Of a DNA stretch of 36,551 nucleotides, positions 20,379 through 29,085 are shown one piece after another (position 1 is the stretch's first letter; the number at the start of each line of letters is the position of its first letter). Made by a program: the position numbers and the translations under genes. Source of the stretch: a virus; IMG/VR virus record IMGVR_UViG_3300019926_000038, positions 1 through 36,551 of that record; one strand, given 5' to 3'. The notes below the pieces were generated by a model. It saw only the letters and a list, made by a program, of their open reading frames with translations, did not search any database and was not told the origin of the DNA.

Positions 20379-21878
20379 TTAAGCCCAATTTGGAAGACCA
20401 GTTGCATCCCGCCCCACGCCAAAGCGCACGCCGCCGGCTTTTCCTGGGGATATGATCTCCACACGCGGGAAGGCGTCAGCAGAACTGATTTCTACCTCTA
20501 ATGTCCAAGTCTTATCTGGTATTGTAAACGTACTGCCGAAAAACCCTGAACTTATAGCTGACCCATTCCATTTACGGGCTGTCAAAAATCCGCTGCCCGA
20601 AGCGCCCTGATTGAATGTAGCACGGACCTCAGCCCCCCAAGCGGGGAAAATAAAGTTAGCAATCGCGTTGTTCGCCTGAGACAGATTTGATTCAGCACCG
20701 AGGACATTAGGAGCGATAGTCTGCGCCGTCGTGGCTGAAGCGCGGCTTGCTGACCATAGGCGCCCGTCCCATCGATGGTTGGGAGAGACGAGTCCGTAGA
20801 GGCGGAAACGGTCAAGTAGACCAGTGTTGCCACCAAGAGCAAGGATGTTGTTAGACACTTCCACACCTGCTGTATATGGGTCGCCGGTCCCGCTCGTGTC
20901 AACTAGGCTGACCGTTCTTTCTAATTCTTCTGGTGTTGTCGTCAGGTCCCATACTTCAAACGTGCCGTCGTCACGGCTCACATAAAGGGCATTGGTGTCG
21001 TGAATGACGCTTTTAATGGGTGTTGAGCTTGCCCCGAAACTCCGTTGTAGCGTGCCCAGACCAGCGGGGTCTACAACGTCAATGCGGTTGTTAGAGCTTT
21101 CCGCTATATAGAGCAGCCCGTTCGTGCTGTCATATGCGGCGTCCTGTGGGCTGAGGCTGGTATTGTGGTAAGTCGTGTTTGTCTCATTTGTGCCGTCCTG
21201 GTCGACGTCCGTGATAGACGGGGTCGCCTGGTCGTGTATCGCGTAGTAGGTCGACCCATCAAAGGCAATGCCCTGCGTATCGCTAGTAGAAAGCGTTACC
21301 TGGACATTCAAAGTTTTAATGTCAAAGATTTCAGTGCCACCGTCTACGCCGCGAACATCGCTCACGCTCGCGCCCACGCTCGTCATATCGGTGGGGTCTC
21401 GCCCACCCAAAATAACGCTACCAAGACTGATCTTCCGGGTCGGCTCGGTTACGGCCCCCTCCCACGGCATCGCCTCCACGATGGACTCAGCTACCTGTGC
21501 GTCGCCGTACTTGGCGCCGTAGACAAGGGTGAATGATTCGCGGCCGACTTCGCCAATACCGGCGTACTGCTCGTTACGGACCAGACGCGCCCTGTAAAAA
21601 TAGAGATGCTGATTGTTGCCAATCACAATGGCGCGGATCGGCAAGTCGACACTGGCCATGTACCGCAGCATCCGAATGGCTGCCCGGTCGGTCACAGTCG
21701 TCGTCAAGGTCCTCTGCTTGGACTGTACCCACTGCGTGGAGTCGTCCATCATCTGCGTCTGCGCCGAAGAGCTGTAGTCCAGCGACTCCACGGAATGTTC
21801 GCCCAAGTCTACGATGTTGCCCGTCTCGGGCTGGGCAAAAATGAGCCGGCGCATCCCGCCGCGCATAAGGTTCGGCAT
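20379..21878 (-). CDS. Tail protein with tube-like N-terminus and beta-propeller
   Basis: This 499-aa protein has three parts. Residues 1-130 resemble the tail-tube-like proteins encoded at 25957-27312 (MLRYMASVDLPIRAIVIG, then YFYRARLVRNEQYAGIGE). Residues ~165-350 contain repeated propeller strands (QGIAFDGSTYYAIHDQ, PQDAAYDSTNGLLYIAESSN, SVIHDTNALYVSRDDGTFEVWD). The C-terminal ~110 residues form a beta-sandwich-like domain (WTLEVEISSADAFPRVEI). It follows the tail hub gene, so a baseplate or tail-tip receptor protein is likely. Confidence 0.6.
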   Translation of the reverse strand: MPNLMRGGMRRLIFAQPETGNIVDLGEHSVESLDYSSSAQTQMMDDSTQWVQSKQRTLTTTVTDRAAIRMLRYMASVDLPIRAIVIGNNQHLYFYRARLVRNEQYAGIGEVGRESFTLVYGAKYGDAQVAESIVEAMPWEGAVTEPTRKISLGSVILGGRDPTDMTSVGASVSDVRGVDGGTEIFDIKTLNVQVTLSTSDTQGIAFDGSTYYAIHDQATPSITDVDQDGTNETNTTYHNTSLSPQDAAYDSTNGLLYIAESSNNRIDVVDPAGLGTLQRSFGASSTPIKSVIHDTNALYVSRDDGTFEVWDLTTTPEELERTVSLVDTSGTGDPYTAGVEVSNNILALGGNTGLLDRFRLYGLVSPNHRWDGRLWSASRASATTAQTIAPNVLGAESNLSQANNAIANFIFPAWGAEVRATFNQGASGSGFLTARKWNGSAISSGFFGSTFTIPDKTWTLEVEISSADAFPRVEIISPGKAGGVRFGVGRDATGLPNWA

Positions 21879-21880
21879 GG

Positions 21881-23572
21881 CTATCTGTAGTCAGGTACAG
21901 TGATGTCAGAAATCTCTGTGTACTCGTTTCGGAGGTTAAGTCTGCGACCATTACCAATAATAAAATGTGACTCACCTGCCTTATCCTTACTTCGGATAAT
22001 TCTGGTGCGTGGACCTAAAATCTTGCCCTTCAAGTTAGACCTTATCGTTTTTGTCCCCTGTGGCTCCAAGGAAAGGCGGGTTCTAGCGCCGTGCTCAGCC
22101 GCTCTATATCTAGTTGAAGATGTTTCTTGGTTCGTGTATCCAGAAGCAGGGACAAGGTTCAGGTTAACCCCAGTGACATCTAGCAACACTTCCGAAGCAT
22201 CATTAAATGACTTTTCAAGGAGCCCCCTTTGTTTTGGCTTATGAACCACGCTATCAATTATAGAATCTGAGTCGTAAACATTCAGCCCAGCAACCTCCAA
22301 CTTTGCATTGGCAAACTCACAAACATCAGTTGCGTCTACATCAACTCGTAACTCAACGGGTTCAGAAAAGCCAATTTCTAACGTCTGCCCATTGCCAGGA
22401 GACGTTGATGTTTGGCTAGTTACAACGGTTGAAGTCCCAGGCTCAAGTGCCTCTAGTTCAACGGTAACATCAGAACCACTCTGGTTTTCTCGGGCATCAA
22501 ATGTTAGTCGGGCGAATAGGGGCGTAATATCACCAGTGTAAAACCTTTCGCTAGTCCAGCCCCCATCTGTTATTTTAACGCCATTATTTACAGGGGATAC
22601 ATCTAGCGTGCCAAAATAATCACCGTATAAGGGCTCGTCGTTACCGTTAGTTAGCTCAAAATTCCCGTCCCGTAGTGCTTGACTCCCATTAACAAATAAC
22701 CCAACGGGGTCATTAGATGAGCTGTCCCCAAGTTGCTCAGTTATGAGCCGAACTGTAGCAGGTTGAATTTCATTGCCATCACGAGTTGATAACGCTCCGC
22801 TATTTTCTTGAATAGTGATAAGCTGACTCGAGACAGTGCTGCCCTTGTGGTTTGTATGTTGCAGGCCAATAATACCGCGAAAGTCTAAGTGCCAGATTGG
22901 GTTGCCGCCTGCATCGTGATGGTATGGATCAAGAAAAGCGCGGGCCTGATACCTTCGACAAATTTCATTAAGCGCATCCCAACGACTCGCAAAGCTCCGG
23001 ACTTGACTATCTGAAAAATAGATCGACCCAAATGACTGGTCCGCAAACCCGCTATACTGTCCGGCCTCGTGCGTAACCCGCAATGCCGCAGATATATTGA
23101 GGTTGGTGTTTGCAGTATCAAACGCCTCGTTGATAATTGTTGTGAATGAGGTTTGCCCACCGTATAAATCGGTGTCGTTTTTTAGCCGAGTCAGCCCATC
23201 ATAGAAATTGAGCTGGATGGTTTCTGGGTAGATCTCTGTACTAATCGGCTTTGTTGTTTGGTCTGAACGGACCCACCCACGCCAATGAAAGGGCGTGCCG
23301 TTTTTCTCTAGCGGTGGCCCCTCAATGCTGACTGGGTAATCGTCCTCAGTGAACGCCCCCTCAAAAAGCGCTCGTAAATCACGATCCTTAGTATCCTCTA
23401 TAATAGCGGAAAAGGTGCTAGGCAAAATCCCACGACCTCGGCCACGCCCCTGTTCGCCAAACTGAGGGTGTAAGCCTGACATTCGGACGCGCGCATTAAG
23501 TGTGCTAGTATTCGTGGCGTCCTCGATAGTTAATGTGTAACGGCCTGCTTTTGCCGTTGCTACAGTGCTCAT
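21881..23572 (-). CDS. Tail hub / distal tail protein
   Basis: This 563-aa protein directly follows the tape measure, the usual place of the distal tail and tail-associated hub protein. Residues 1-130 look like a tail-fold domain (YTLTIEDATNTSTLNARVRM, DLRALFEGAFTEDDYP). The middle (IINEAFDTANTNLNI, WDALNEICRRYQARAFLDPY) resembles hub proteins of gp27/gpD type. A carbohydrate-binding-like sandwich lies at about 330-430, and a basic end follows. Its DNA is clearly more AT-rich than its neighbours, suggesting exchange. Confidence 0.65.
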   Translation of the reverse strand: MSTVATAKAGRYTLTIEDATNTSTLNARVRMSGLHPQFGEQGRGRGRGILPSTFSAIIEDTKDRDLRALFEGAFTEDDYPVSIEGPPLEKNGTPFHWRGWVRSDQTTKPISTEIYPETIQLNFYDGLTRLKNDTDLYGGQTSFTTIINEAFDTANTNLNISAALRVTHEAGQYSGFADQSFGSIYFSDSQVRSFASRWDALNEICRRYQARAFLDPYHHDAGGNPIWHLDFRGIIGLQHTNHKGSTVSSQLITIQENSGALSTRDGNEIQPATVRLITEQLGDSSSNDPVGLFVNGSQALRDGNFELTNGNDEPLYGDYFGTLDVSPVNNGVKITDGGWTSERFYTGDITPLFARLTFDARENQSGSDVTVELEALEPGTSTVVTSQTSTSPGNGQTLEIGFSEPVELRVDVDATDVCEFANAKLEVAGLNVYDSDSIIDSVVHKPKQRGLLEKSFNDASEVLLDVTGVNLNLVPASGYTNQETSSTRYRAAEHGARTRLSLEPQGTKTIRSNLKGKILGPRTRIIRSKDKAGESHFIIGNGRRLNLRNEYTEISDITVPDYR

Positions 23573-23575
23573 GTG

Positions 23576-25264
23576 CTAGTCAAGGTTTTCCACGTTGACC
23601 ACTTTGGGAGCTCCCGTACGACTGCCTTGCCTCACATCATCCTCAATCAAACGCTCACGAGTCCGGCTGATGGGCAAGACCACCTCACGACCTCCGACGG
23701 CACGAATCATTTCGTTCATCATCGCCATCGTGTCGCGGTTACTGCTGACGCGGGTCCCCCGGGGCATCGCCGCAAGCTCGGGGCCAGACTCGCCGACGAT
23801 TTGGAGCGGCGTATCTACAATGCCGCCCGACTGGAACGAGCCGATGAGCTGCCCCCCGCCCGCGATGGCCGCGCCAGCACGGCCACCAAGTACACTTCCC
23901 ACGACACCCAAGATTGAACTGAACGCCTGCTGAAAGGTCAGGCTGCCCTCCTGTGCCGACTGGACGAGTGTAGAGCCTAGCTGACTTGCAAGGCGGATTC
24001 CCTGCTCAAGTTGCAGGTTAATGCCATCTTCTACCTCTTGCCCGGCCTGTTCAAAGTTGCGCGTCATCTCGCGACTGCCCTGCTCAATCATGCCCGAAAG
24101 CTCACGACCAAACTGTTCCGGTCCTCGTGCGCCGATTTGGGGCGCCTGTTGAGTGGCAAGCCCCGGCGAAAGCCCTGCCGCTCGTAGGTTGCGGCGCTGC
24201 CGGGATCGCTGCTCCCTACGCGCAACGATATTTTGAAGGGCTTGGTTAAACCGCTCCTGACGAAACGCAGCCTCGTCAAAGGCCCCGCCTAGCCCCCGCA
24301 CCATCGCGGCAAGGTCTTCTGTCTTTTCGGTGGCCTCGGTCAACCGCTGGGCAAACCCAGACAACGTAAGCTCCCCGAGGCCCGCACTTTCAGCCGGAAT
24401 GATCTGATTTTCAGGCGAGGTCTGCTCGACCTGCATCAAGAGATCGCCCTGCGCGTCTCGAATCAGTTGCAGGGTTTGTGCCCGCTTGTCAAGCTGTGTA
24501 GCTATTTCGCCGAGAATCTGCTGATATCGTTCTAGCCGACTGTTAATCCGGCTGATTTCCTCAGCATCAGGCCCGACAGGTGTGCCGCCACCTCCAGGCC
24601 CAGGAGCCGTTTGACTGAGCTCACGACGACGCTCTTCTAGCCGTGTAATGGCCTGCTGGATACGACCGCGCTGCTGCCGCAACTGTTCGGCTGACGCCTC
24701 CCCCTCAATCTCAATCCCTTCAAGCTCAAAAAACGACTCGGCTGCCGACTTGTACGCCTCACCTGCCTCGCTTGCTGCCCGTCCTGTCTCCTGAAAAAAA
24801 CCAACGATCTCGTCTTGAAAAGTCAGGAGCAAGGTAAAGGCCCCAATAACGCCAACAGGCCCTTTCAGCGCCCCGACAAGGGCCGACAAGGCCCCTCTAG
24901 TGCCTCCTGTCTTTTCCTGCAACCGCGTGAACTGCTCGGTCATGAGCGGGATCTGGTTGGCAAGTCCCGCCATCCCAAACTTCGCGTCCTGCGCCCCCTG
25001 CACCAACTCAAACCCTAGCGCGGACGCCGAGGCGCTGGCCGAGGACCGCATCGTTTGGGCCTTGCCGCTGAACTGGTCCACTTGGCGACCGGCTGACTGC
25101 AATTCGGTGGCAGCGTCTCGTGCCCCGACGCTCATCCGATCAACGCCTTCCCCCGCTTCAACCGCCGCCACGTCCAGCTCTTCAAGCGACGCCTCGAGCT
25201 GCTCGACGCTTGCGCGGCCCTCCCCCGTGTCGACGTCGATTCGTATGACTGCCTGCTCGGCCAT
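23576..25264 (-). CDS. Tail tape measure protein
   Basis: This 562-aa protein starts MAEQAVIRIDVDTGEG. Long helices with heptads (VEQLEASLEELDVAAVEAGE), a hydrophobic stretch at ~130-160 (LVGALKGPVGVIGAFTLLLT), Gln/Arg-rich coiled coil and the C-terminal GGIVDTPLQIVGESGPELAAM motif are typical of tape measures. It sets tail length (roughly 80 nm if 0.15 nm per residue holds). The tail chaperone precedes it, with a terminator in the 39-base gap. Confidence 0.9.
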   Translation of the reverse strand: MAEQAVIRIDVDTGEGRASVEQLEASLEELDVAAVEAGEGVDRMSVGARDAATELQSAGRQVDQFSGKAQTMRSSASASASALGFELVQGAQDAKFGMAGLANQIPLMTEQFTRLQEKTGGTRGALSALVGALKGPVGVIGAFTLLLTFQDEIVGFFQETGRAASEAGEAYKSAAESFFELEGIEIEGEASAEQLRQQRGRIQQAITRLEERRRELSQTAPGPGGGGTPVGPDAEEISRINSRLERYQQILGEIATQLDKRAQTLQLIRDAQGDLLMQVEQTSPENQIIPAESAGLGELTLSGFAQRLTEATEKTEDLAAMVRGLGGAFDEAAFRQERFNQALQNIVARREQRSRQRRNLRAAGLSPGLATQQAPQIGARGPEQFGRELSGMIEQGSREMTRNFEQAGQEVEDGINLQLEQGIRLASQLGSTLVQSAQEGSLTFQQAFSSILGVVGSVLGGRAGAAIAGGGQLIGSFQSGGIVDTPLQIVGESGPELAAMPRGTRVSSNRDTMAMMNEMIRAVGGREVVLPISRTRERLIEDDVRQGSRTGAPKVVNVENLD

Positions 25265-25280
25265 GAGTCTGCGGTGCTAT

Positions 25281-25302
25281 AAAAAAGCGCCCGTCAGGGC
25301 GT
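25281..25302 (-). terminator. Rho-independent terminator before the tape measure gene
   Basis: On the minus strand, ACGCCC-TGAC-GGGCGC is followed directly by TTTTTT (25286-25281). The 6-bp stem, 4-base loop and U6 tract are a complete intrinsic terminator. It starts one base after the chaperone-extension stop and ends 17 bases before the tape measure ATG. Confidence 0.8.
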
Positions 25303-25303
25303 T

Positions 25304-25597
25304 CTATTGCGGCGTCAGGCGGTGCTGCACGACCCACATCGCCGCCCGGGCCATCGGCATTTGGTCAAGGGCCTGCCACTCGCTCGGGCTCTCTGCGGCC
25401 GCCATAAGCGTCGCATCCCAGCCGTGCATCTCGCCTCGTTGGTCCGTCCGCTTCTCGGCGAGCTTGTCGTAATAGCGGTCTAGCGCCCGGCTGTAGTCGC
25501 TGGGTCCTGTGTCTGAGTATTGGTCTCGGTCAGGGCGCGCAGGAACTCCGTCAAGCCGGCTGAGGATTCGGGCTGCTCGTTCCTTCGACCGCCGCAC
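25304..25597 (-). CDS. Tail assembly chaperone -1 frame extension (T part of G-T)
   Basis: This frame of 97 residues (VRRSKERAARILSRLDGVPA…) lies in the -1 frame relative to the upstream chaperone and its first codon is the one reached directly after the slip site at 25597-25603. It is not expected to start on its own. The fusion would be 115 + 97 = 212 residues. The end (MPMARAAMWVVQHRLTPQ) is helical. The lambda gpG-T system has the same design and binds the tape measure during tail assembly. Confidence 0.85.
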   Translation of the reverse strand: MRRSKERAARILSRLDGVPARPDRDQYSDTGPSDYSRALDRYYDKLAEKRTDQRGEMHGWDATLMAAAESPSEWQALDQMPMARAAMWVVQHRLTPQ

Positions 25598-25941
25598 TTT
25601 CCCAAAAAATCTTGGATGCCCTCCATGACGAGCCCGCCCCGAAGGTTGTCCTTTGTTGCCTGCGAAAGTTCGGCGTCGAAGTCCTCAAAGACAATCTGCG
25701 CGGCCTTGACCCTGAATTCCTCTAGGTCCACCTCGTCGGGAAAGTCCCACTCTTCGCCCTCGTCGGTTTCGACCTTGTACTCGTCGGCCCAGCCGTACAT
25801 CTCGGCGATCTGCGCCTTCTGCTCGGTGGTCGCCACGACGGACCGAAGCTGCAAGCGGTTGAACTCCCGCTGCTGTTTGCCGGTCGGGTACTCGACCACT
25901 TTCCATTCGCGTTCGTGACCTGCGAGGAGCGGGTAAGCCAT
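25480..25941 (-). CDS. Tail assembly chaperone (G part of G-T)
   Basis: This 153-aa protein starts MAYPLLAGHEREWKVVEYPT. It is acidic and helical (FRVKAAQIVFEDFDAELSQA), as expected for a tail chaperone, and lies between tail tube genes and the tape measure. A GGGAAAG slip site at codons 114-115 produces the longer G-T form. Without slipping, translation ends at 25480. Confidence 0.85.
   Translation of the reverse strand: MAYPLLAGHEREWKVVEYPTGKQQREFNRLQLRSVVATTEQKAQIAEMYGWADEYKVETDEGEEWDFPDEVDLEEFRVKAAQIVFEDFDAELSQATKDNLRGGLVMEGIQDFLGKCGGRRNEQPESSAGLTEFLRALTETNTQTQDPATTAGR
25597..25603 (-). promoter_or_regulatory. Programmed -1 ribosomal frameshift site GGGAAAG
   Basis: The minus strand reads TTG-GGA-AAG in the chaperone frame, giving the heptamer G-GGA-AAG. 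A -1 slip re-reads GGG-AAA and continues into the 25304-25597 frame with GTG. This is the same heptamer as in phage lambda gene G. Confidence 0.9.
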
Positions 25942-25956
25942 GTATCGATGTCGTTG

Positions 25957-26880
25957 TTATCGGGTAAGGTATGACGTGCCGCCGTCAACGCGGAGGGCTG
26001 GTTTCGTAATCTTGGCTTTTTGGTTGAGGGTCGAGACGCCGTTAATGCTGAAAATATCCACATTCAACTGATAAGTCCCCGGTAAAGCCTCAGCTGAGGC
26101 TGTTACTCTACCTGTAGAACTTGCTATTTGGAACGACGAATCAAGCTCACCAAATCCGTCTGACGTTGCAATTCGAATGCCGTGAAAACCATCATCATGA
26201 AGTTGGTTAATTTCCACTGAAAGCGTCCAGGTTACTCCCTCGATTGGCATTGGGATCACAACGCCACGGCCAACGTCCTGAGAAGTATCCCCAAATGCCT
26301 CGTATACTCCGTTCACAACGTCTTCGGAGGTCGGGGGGTTAGGAAATGTGCGTGTGTAGCCGTCTGGGGTGCCGTCGTTGTCGCGGTCAATAATCGAATA
26401 CTCGGCATCGTACGCCAGCGGATAAAGAGCGTTGCGGCTCACATAGACGCGATGACTTCCGTTTGGGTACCCCATTACAGTCCCGTCCCCATCCGTCCCA
26501 TCCCCGCCACCGATTTGCATTCGTGCATGGAGCGGGTCGACGTCCCCGACAGACGTGTTCGTCGTTTGCGAAGTGCGAACCTGAGTCGGCTCGTACCACT
26601 GCACAATCGTATCGGGACCAATTGCTACCATCTGGATGGGCGTCCCGTCCGTCATCCATTGCTCCATTTGCTGGACATCGGAAAGATCCGGCTCCATCCA
26701 TTCCATGACTGACTCGTACCCAACAAAATAGTCATGGCCTCGCGTGTCCGCCGCTTCGGCCCCAAGCATTTCACGGACGTTCATAGTCGTATCTTCGTGC
26801 GCACGAGTGAACCGCACCGTATCATTCACGCTGCCGTTGGGGTCGAAAAATGCCGCTTTCTCAACGCCAGAGAGACGCAT
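25957..26880 (-). CDS. Second tail-tube-like protein with C-terminal carbohydrate-binding-like domain
   Basis: This 307-aa protein starts MRLSGVEKAAFFDPNG. Residues 1-150 align by eye with the upstream tail tube protein, for example TQVRTSQTTNTSVGDVDPLH against TRVRVSQDTNSNVGSLDPWR. Residues ~180-290 form a separate beta-sandwich (VTWTLSVEINQLHDDGFHGI, YQLNVDIFSINGVSTL). It could be a decorated tube subunit or a tail-tip tube protein. The C-terminal domain resembles the one in the protein encoded at 20379-21878. Confidence 0.65.
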   Translation of the reverse strand: MRLSGVEKAAFFDPNGSVNDTVRFTRAHEDTTMNVREMLGAEAADTRGHDYFVGYESVMEWMEPDLSDVQQMEQWMTDGTPIQMVAIGPDTIVQWYEPTQVRTSQTTNTSVGDVDPLHARMQIGGGDGTDGDGTVMGYPNGSHRVYVSRNALYPLAYDAEYSIIDRDNDGTPDGYTRTFPNPPTSEDVVNGVYEAFGDTSQDVGRGVVIPMPIEGVTWTLSVEINQLHDDGFHGIRIATSDGFGELDSSFQIASSTGRVTASAEALPGTYQLNVDIFSINGVSTLNQKAKITKPALRVDGGTSYLTR

Positions 26881-26898
26881 ATCAAAAGGCCGTAAGGG

Positions 26899-27312
26899 TT
26901 AGCTCCAGTAGAACGGGCCGCTCGTGTCGACGTCGCGGGCCATAATCCGCCAGGGGTCCAAGCTGCCGACGTTGGAGTTGGTGTCCTGTGACACGCGCAC
27001 CCGCGTCTGCGTGAGGACGATCGTGTCCCCGTTCTGCTTCGTAAGCCGAAGCTGGTGGTAGTCGCCGCCCGTCATGAGCGCCACCAAATCCGACTCTCGG
27101 TTCGTGCCGCTGTCGTCATCCAGGTCCGGGAGCACCATCTCAAGCTCAATAAACGAGCCGGTGTAGTACGTGTCGCCTCTGACGTCTTGGTCGTTGTCGA
27201 AGTTCTCCGTGGTGACCTCGGCGTCCTCGTGGATGTCGGAGAACGTGTAATCGTAACTCCCCGTGGCGCCCTCATCCACTTCGAGGGTATCAATTCCTGA
27301 AAGTTCTGGCAT
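26899..27312 (-). CDS. Major tail tube protein
   Basis: This 137-aa acidic protein starts MPELSGIDTLEVDEGATGSY. It is strand-rich (FIELEMVLPDLDDDSG, DYHQLRLTKQNGDTIVLTQTRVRVSQ), in keeping with a siphovirus tube subunit, and lies between the tail completion gene and the tube-like/chaperone genes. No sheath gene exists, so the tail is non-contractile. Confidence 0.65.
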   Translation of the reverse strand: MPELSGIDTLEVDEGATGSYDYTFSDIHEDAEVTTENFDNDQDVRGDTYYTGSFIELEMVLPDLDDDSGTNRESDLVALMTGGDYHQLRLTKQNGDTIVLTQTRVRVSQDTNSNVGSLDPWRIMARDVDTSGPFYWS

Positions 27313-27315
27313 GGC

Positions 27316-27747
27316 TTAGGGGTTGTATTCAGAGTTGCGTGTCACGCGGATTACCAGCGTGGTCAAGTACACTTCGTCGCTCCCGACCGTCATCGTCACG
27401 CGGGCGCGGCGCACCTTTTCAAAGCGGCCGTCCCCATCGGTGCCGTCAATGTCTGCGGCGAGCTGGTCAAGGAAGTCGTCCACGAGCCCGTCATTTGTGG
27501 TGCGCGGGTTGCTTTGGTCCCGCAGGCTCACGACGTGAACCAGAAAGTCAATCTCTTCCCGATATATGTGGTTGCTAATATCAAGCGCGTTGGACTCGTC
27601 TTCGTCCTCGCTTGGGTCAATAACACAGACCGGGAAGCGGGTGTATTCCTGGCTTGGCGATTCCTTTTCCACGACGGCAAAGCTGCCGCTGTTCTCGGCG
27701 GCTTGCCGAAGCGTTTCGGCCGGGTCCGATGGGGTGTGCGTCGCCAT
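27316..27747 (-). CDS. Tail terminator/completion protein
   Basis: This 143-aa protein (MATHTPSDPAETLRQAAENS) has the layout of minor tail terminator proteins (gpU/Gp17-like): FAVVEKESPSQEYTRFPVCVID, a long helix with EIDFLVHVVSLRDQ, and LDQLAADIDG followed by VRRARVTMTVGSDEVYLTTLVI. It lies between the HK97 gp10-like protein and the tail tube, the standard place. The call depends on position and general pattern. Confidence 0.65.
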   Translation of the reverse strand: MATHTPSDPAETLRQAAENSGSFAVVEKESPSQEYTRFPVCVIDPSEDEDESNALDISNHIYREEIDFLVHVVSLRDQSNPRTTNDGLVDDFLDQLAADIDGTDGDGRFEKVRRARVTMTVGSDEVYLTTLVIRVTRNSEYNP

Positions 27748-27759
27748 AACAGGCGCTCG

Positions 27760-28251
27760 CTAGTCAAATGCTTTGGCTACGGCCGACTCAATCCGTTCGG
27801 TAAGGTCGCCCTGAATCTCGCGGAACGCCGCGTCGGTAAATCGGACGCCCGGCGTGCCCCGCCGTGCAATCGACCACGCAGCGCCGTAGGCGATGGACGT
27901 CTTTTCCTGTCCCGTAGCGTTGAACTTCGCCCGCGCCCATCGCTCTAGCGGCTGAATCGGCGGCCAATGCGGCCGCGTCGGTTGGTCGACAAAGTGCGCG
28001 TAGGGGGCGATGTTGCTGCCCGGCTTGGCGTCGGCCCCGATGCGTGCCCGCACGCCCCCGCCCACCAGCTCAACGTATCGCTGGATGGACGATTTGAGGT
28101 CGCCCGTCGCAACCGCGTCCCGCTTGTCGATGACGCGCAGCATCTCGTCCATTCCCTCGTCAGCGATGTCCCCCATCTCCGACTTTACGTTTTCCCGCGC
28201 CTGTTCAAAGGCGCCCTGTAGGTCAATCTGCTCCGAGATGCTGTCGGCCAT
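27760..28251 (-). CDS. HK97 gp10-like head-tail joining protein
   Basis: This 163-aa protein shows the family signature VATGDLKSSIQRYVELVGGG and APYAHFVDQPTRPHWPPIQP (residues ~45-110), then a helical end (AAFREIQGDLTERIESAV). HK97 gp10 family proteins plug the head-tail junction. It is two bases from the upstream connector gene. Confidence 0.8.
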   Translation of the reverse strand: MADSISEQIDLQGAFEQARENVKSEMGDIADEGMDEMLRVIDKRDAVATGDLKSSIQRYVELVGGGVRARIGADAKPGSNIAPYAHFVDQPTRPHWPPIQPLERWARAKFNATGQEKTSIAYGAAWSIARRGTPGVRFTDAAFREIQGDLTERIESAVAKAFD

Positions 28252-28253
28252 GA

Positions 28254-28691
28254 CTAAAGCGCGTACACGGGGTCTTGCTGGGTCGAGGACTCAGGCGCGA
28301 TCTCCTCAAAGATGTCCACCGCCGCGCCAAACCACGTCTCGCGGTAGGCGTCCATCTCCGAATAACTCATAAGGTCGTTCTCGTTGTCGACCAGCCCGGT
28401 GCGCCGGACCGCGCCGCCTTTCTTCGTGACCCGAAGGTTAAGCGCCGGCATCGCGTAGTAGGCGGCCAACAGCCCCTCCGCCTCTTGCAAGTCGGCGTAC
28501 TCCTCCGACTTGCTGCCGCCCTTGTTGGCAACGATATCGTCGTATTCGTCCGACGTGATCTCGCTGCGTGCCTTGCGCTCGGCACGGCGGCCGGCAACGG
28601 TCAGCGCCCGATCGGCAAGCTCAATGTCCAGCTTGCCGTCGCGGTACATGCCCGCCGCCTCCGCTACGTTCTTGACCGTCGCTTCAGGCAT
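28254..28691 (-). CDS. Head-tail connector / gp6-like protein
   Basis: This 145-aa protein starts at ATG 28691 (MPEATVKNVAEA); the TTG at 28712 is less likely. It is helical and charged (GRRAERKARSEITSDEYDDI), with hydrophobic YYAMPALNLRVTKKGG, then DAYRETWFGAAVDIFEEI. The position between the HhH protein and gp10 matches head-completion connectors. It overlaps the preceding gene by 8 bases. The assignment is mainly positional. Confidence 0.55.
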   Translation of the reverse strand: MPEATVKNVAEAAGMYRDGKLDIELADRALTVAGRRAERKARSEITSDEYDDIVANKGGSKSEEYADLQEAEGLLAAYYAMPALNLRVTKKGGAVRRTGLVDNENDLMSYSEMDAYRETWFGAAVDIFEEIAPESSTQQDPVYAL

Positions 28692-29085
28692 CGTAATCGC
28701 TGTGTTCGGCAAGGGCGTCGATTATCTTCTCTTCCGACGCCGAGCCGATCCCGCTCACGTCGGTCAACACGCCACCACGGGCGAGGGCCTTGACGTCCCC
28801 TAAGTCCGTGACGTTCTCGGCCGCTTCAAGCTGGGACCGCTTGGGCAGCCAGTCGGGCAGCGGCTCGACGCCGGCCCGCACCACCTCTGCGCCCTTCTCC
28901 TTCCAGTAATCCGCTACGGCGTCGTCATCGGTCACAACGAGGTCGACGGGGTCGCCCGCGTCGGTGGCCTCAGGGCCGAACTTGGACGTTTTGAACGTCG
29001 TGTCGTAGCCCGCAGCGGCCTCGGCCGCGCCCATCACGTCGTCGGACGGGGCCGAGGTGCTGTGGATCACGTAGGCGGTAGCCAT
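28684..29085 (-). CDS. Head protein with C-terminal helix-hairpin-helix-like motif
   Basis: This 133-aa acidic protein starts MATAYVIHSTSAPSDD. Residues ~104-128 (LARGGVLTDVSGIGSASEEKIIDAL) form a helix-hairpin-helix-like unit with a GIG turn, as seen in DNA-contacting proteins. It follows the capsid gene and is probably a head or neck protein. The function of the HhH is uncertain in this place. Confidence 0.55.
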   Translation of the reverse strand: MATAYVIHSTSAPSDDVMGAAEAAAGYDTTFKTSKFGPEATDAGDPVDLVVTDDDAVADYWKEKGAEVVRAGVEPLPDWLPKRSQLEAAENVTDLGDVKALARGGVLTDVSGIGSASEEKIIDALAEHSDYDA

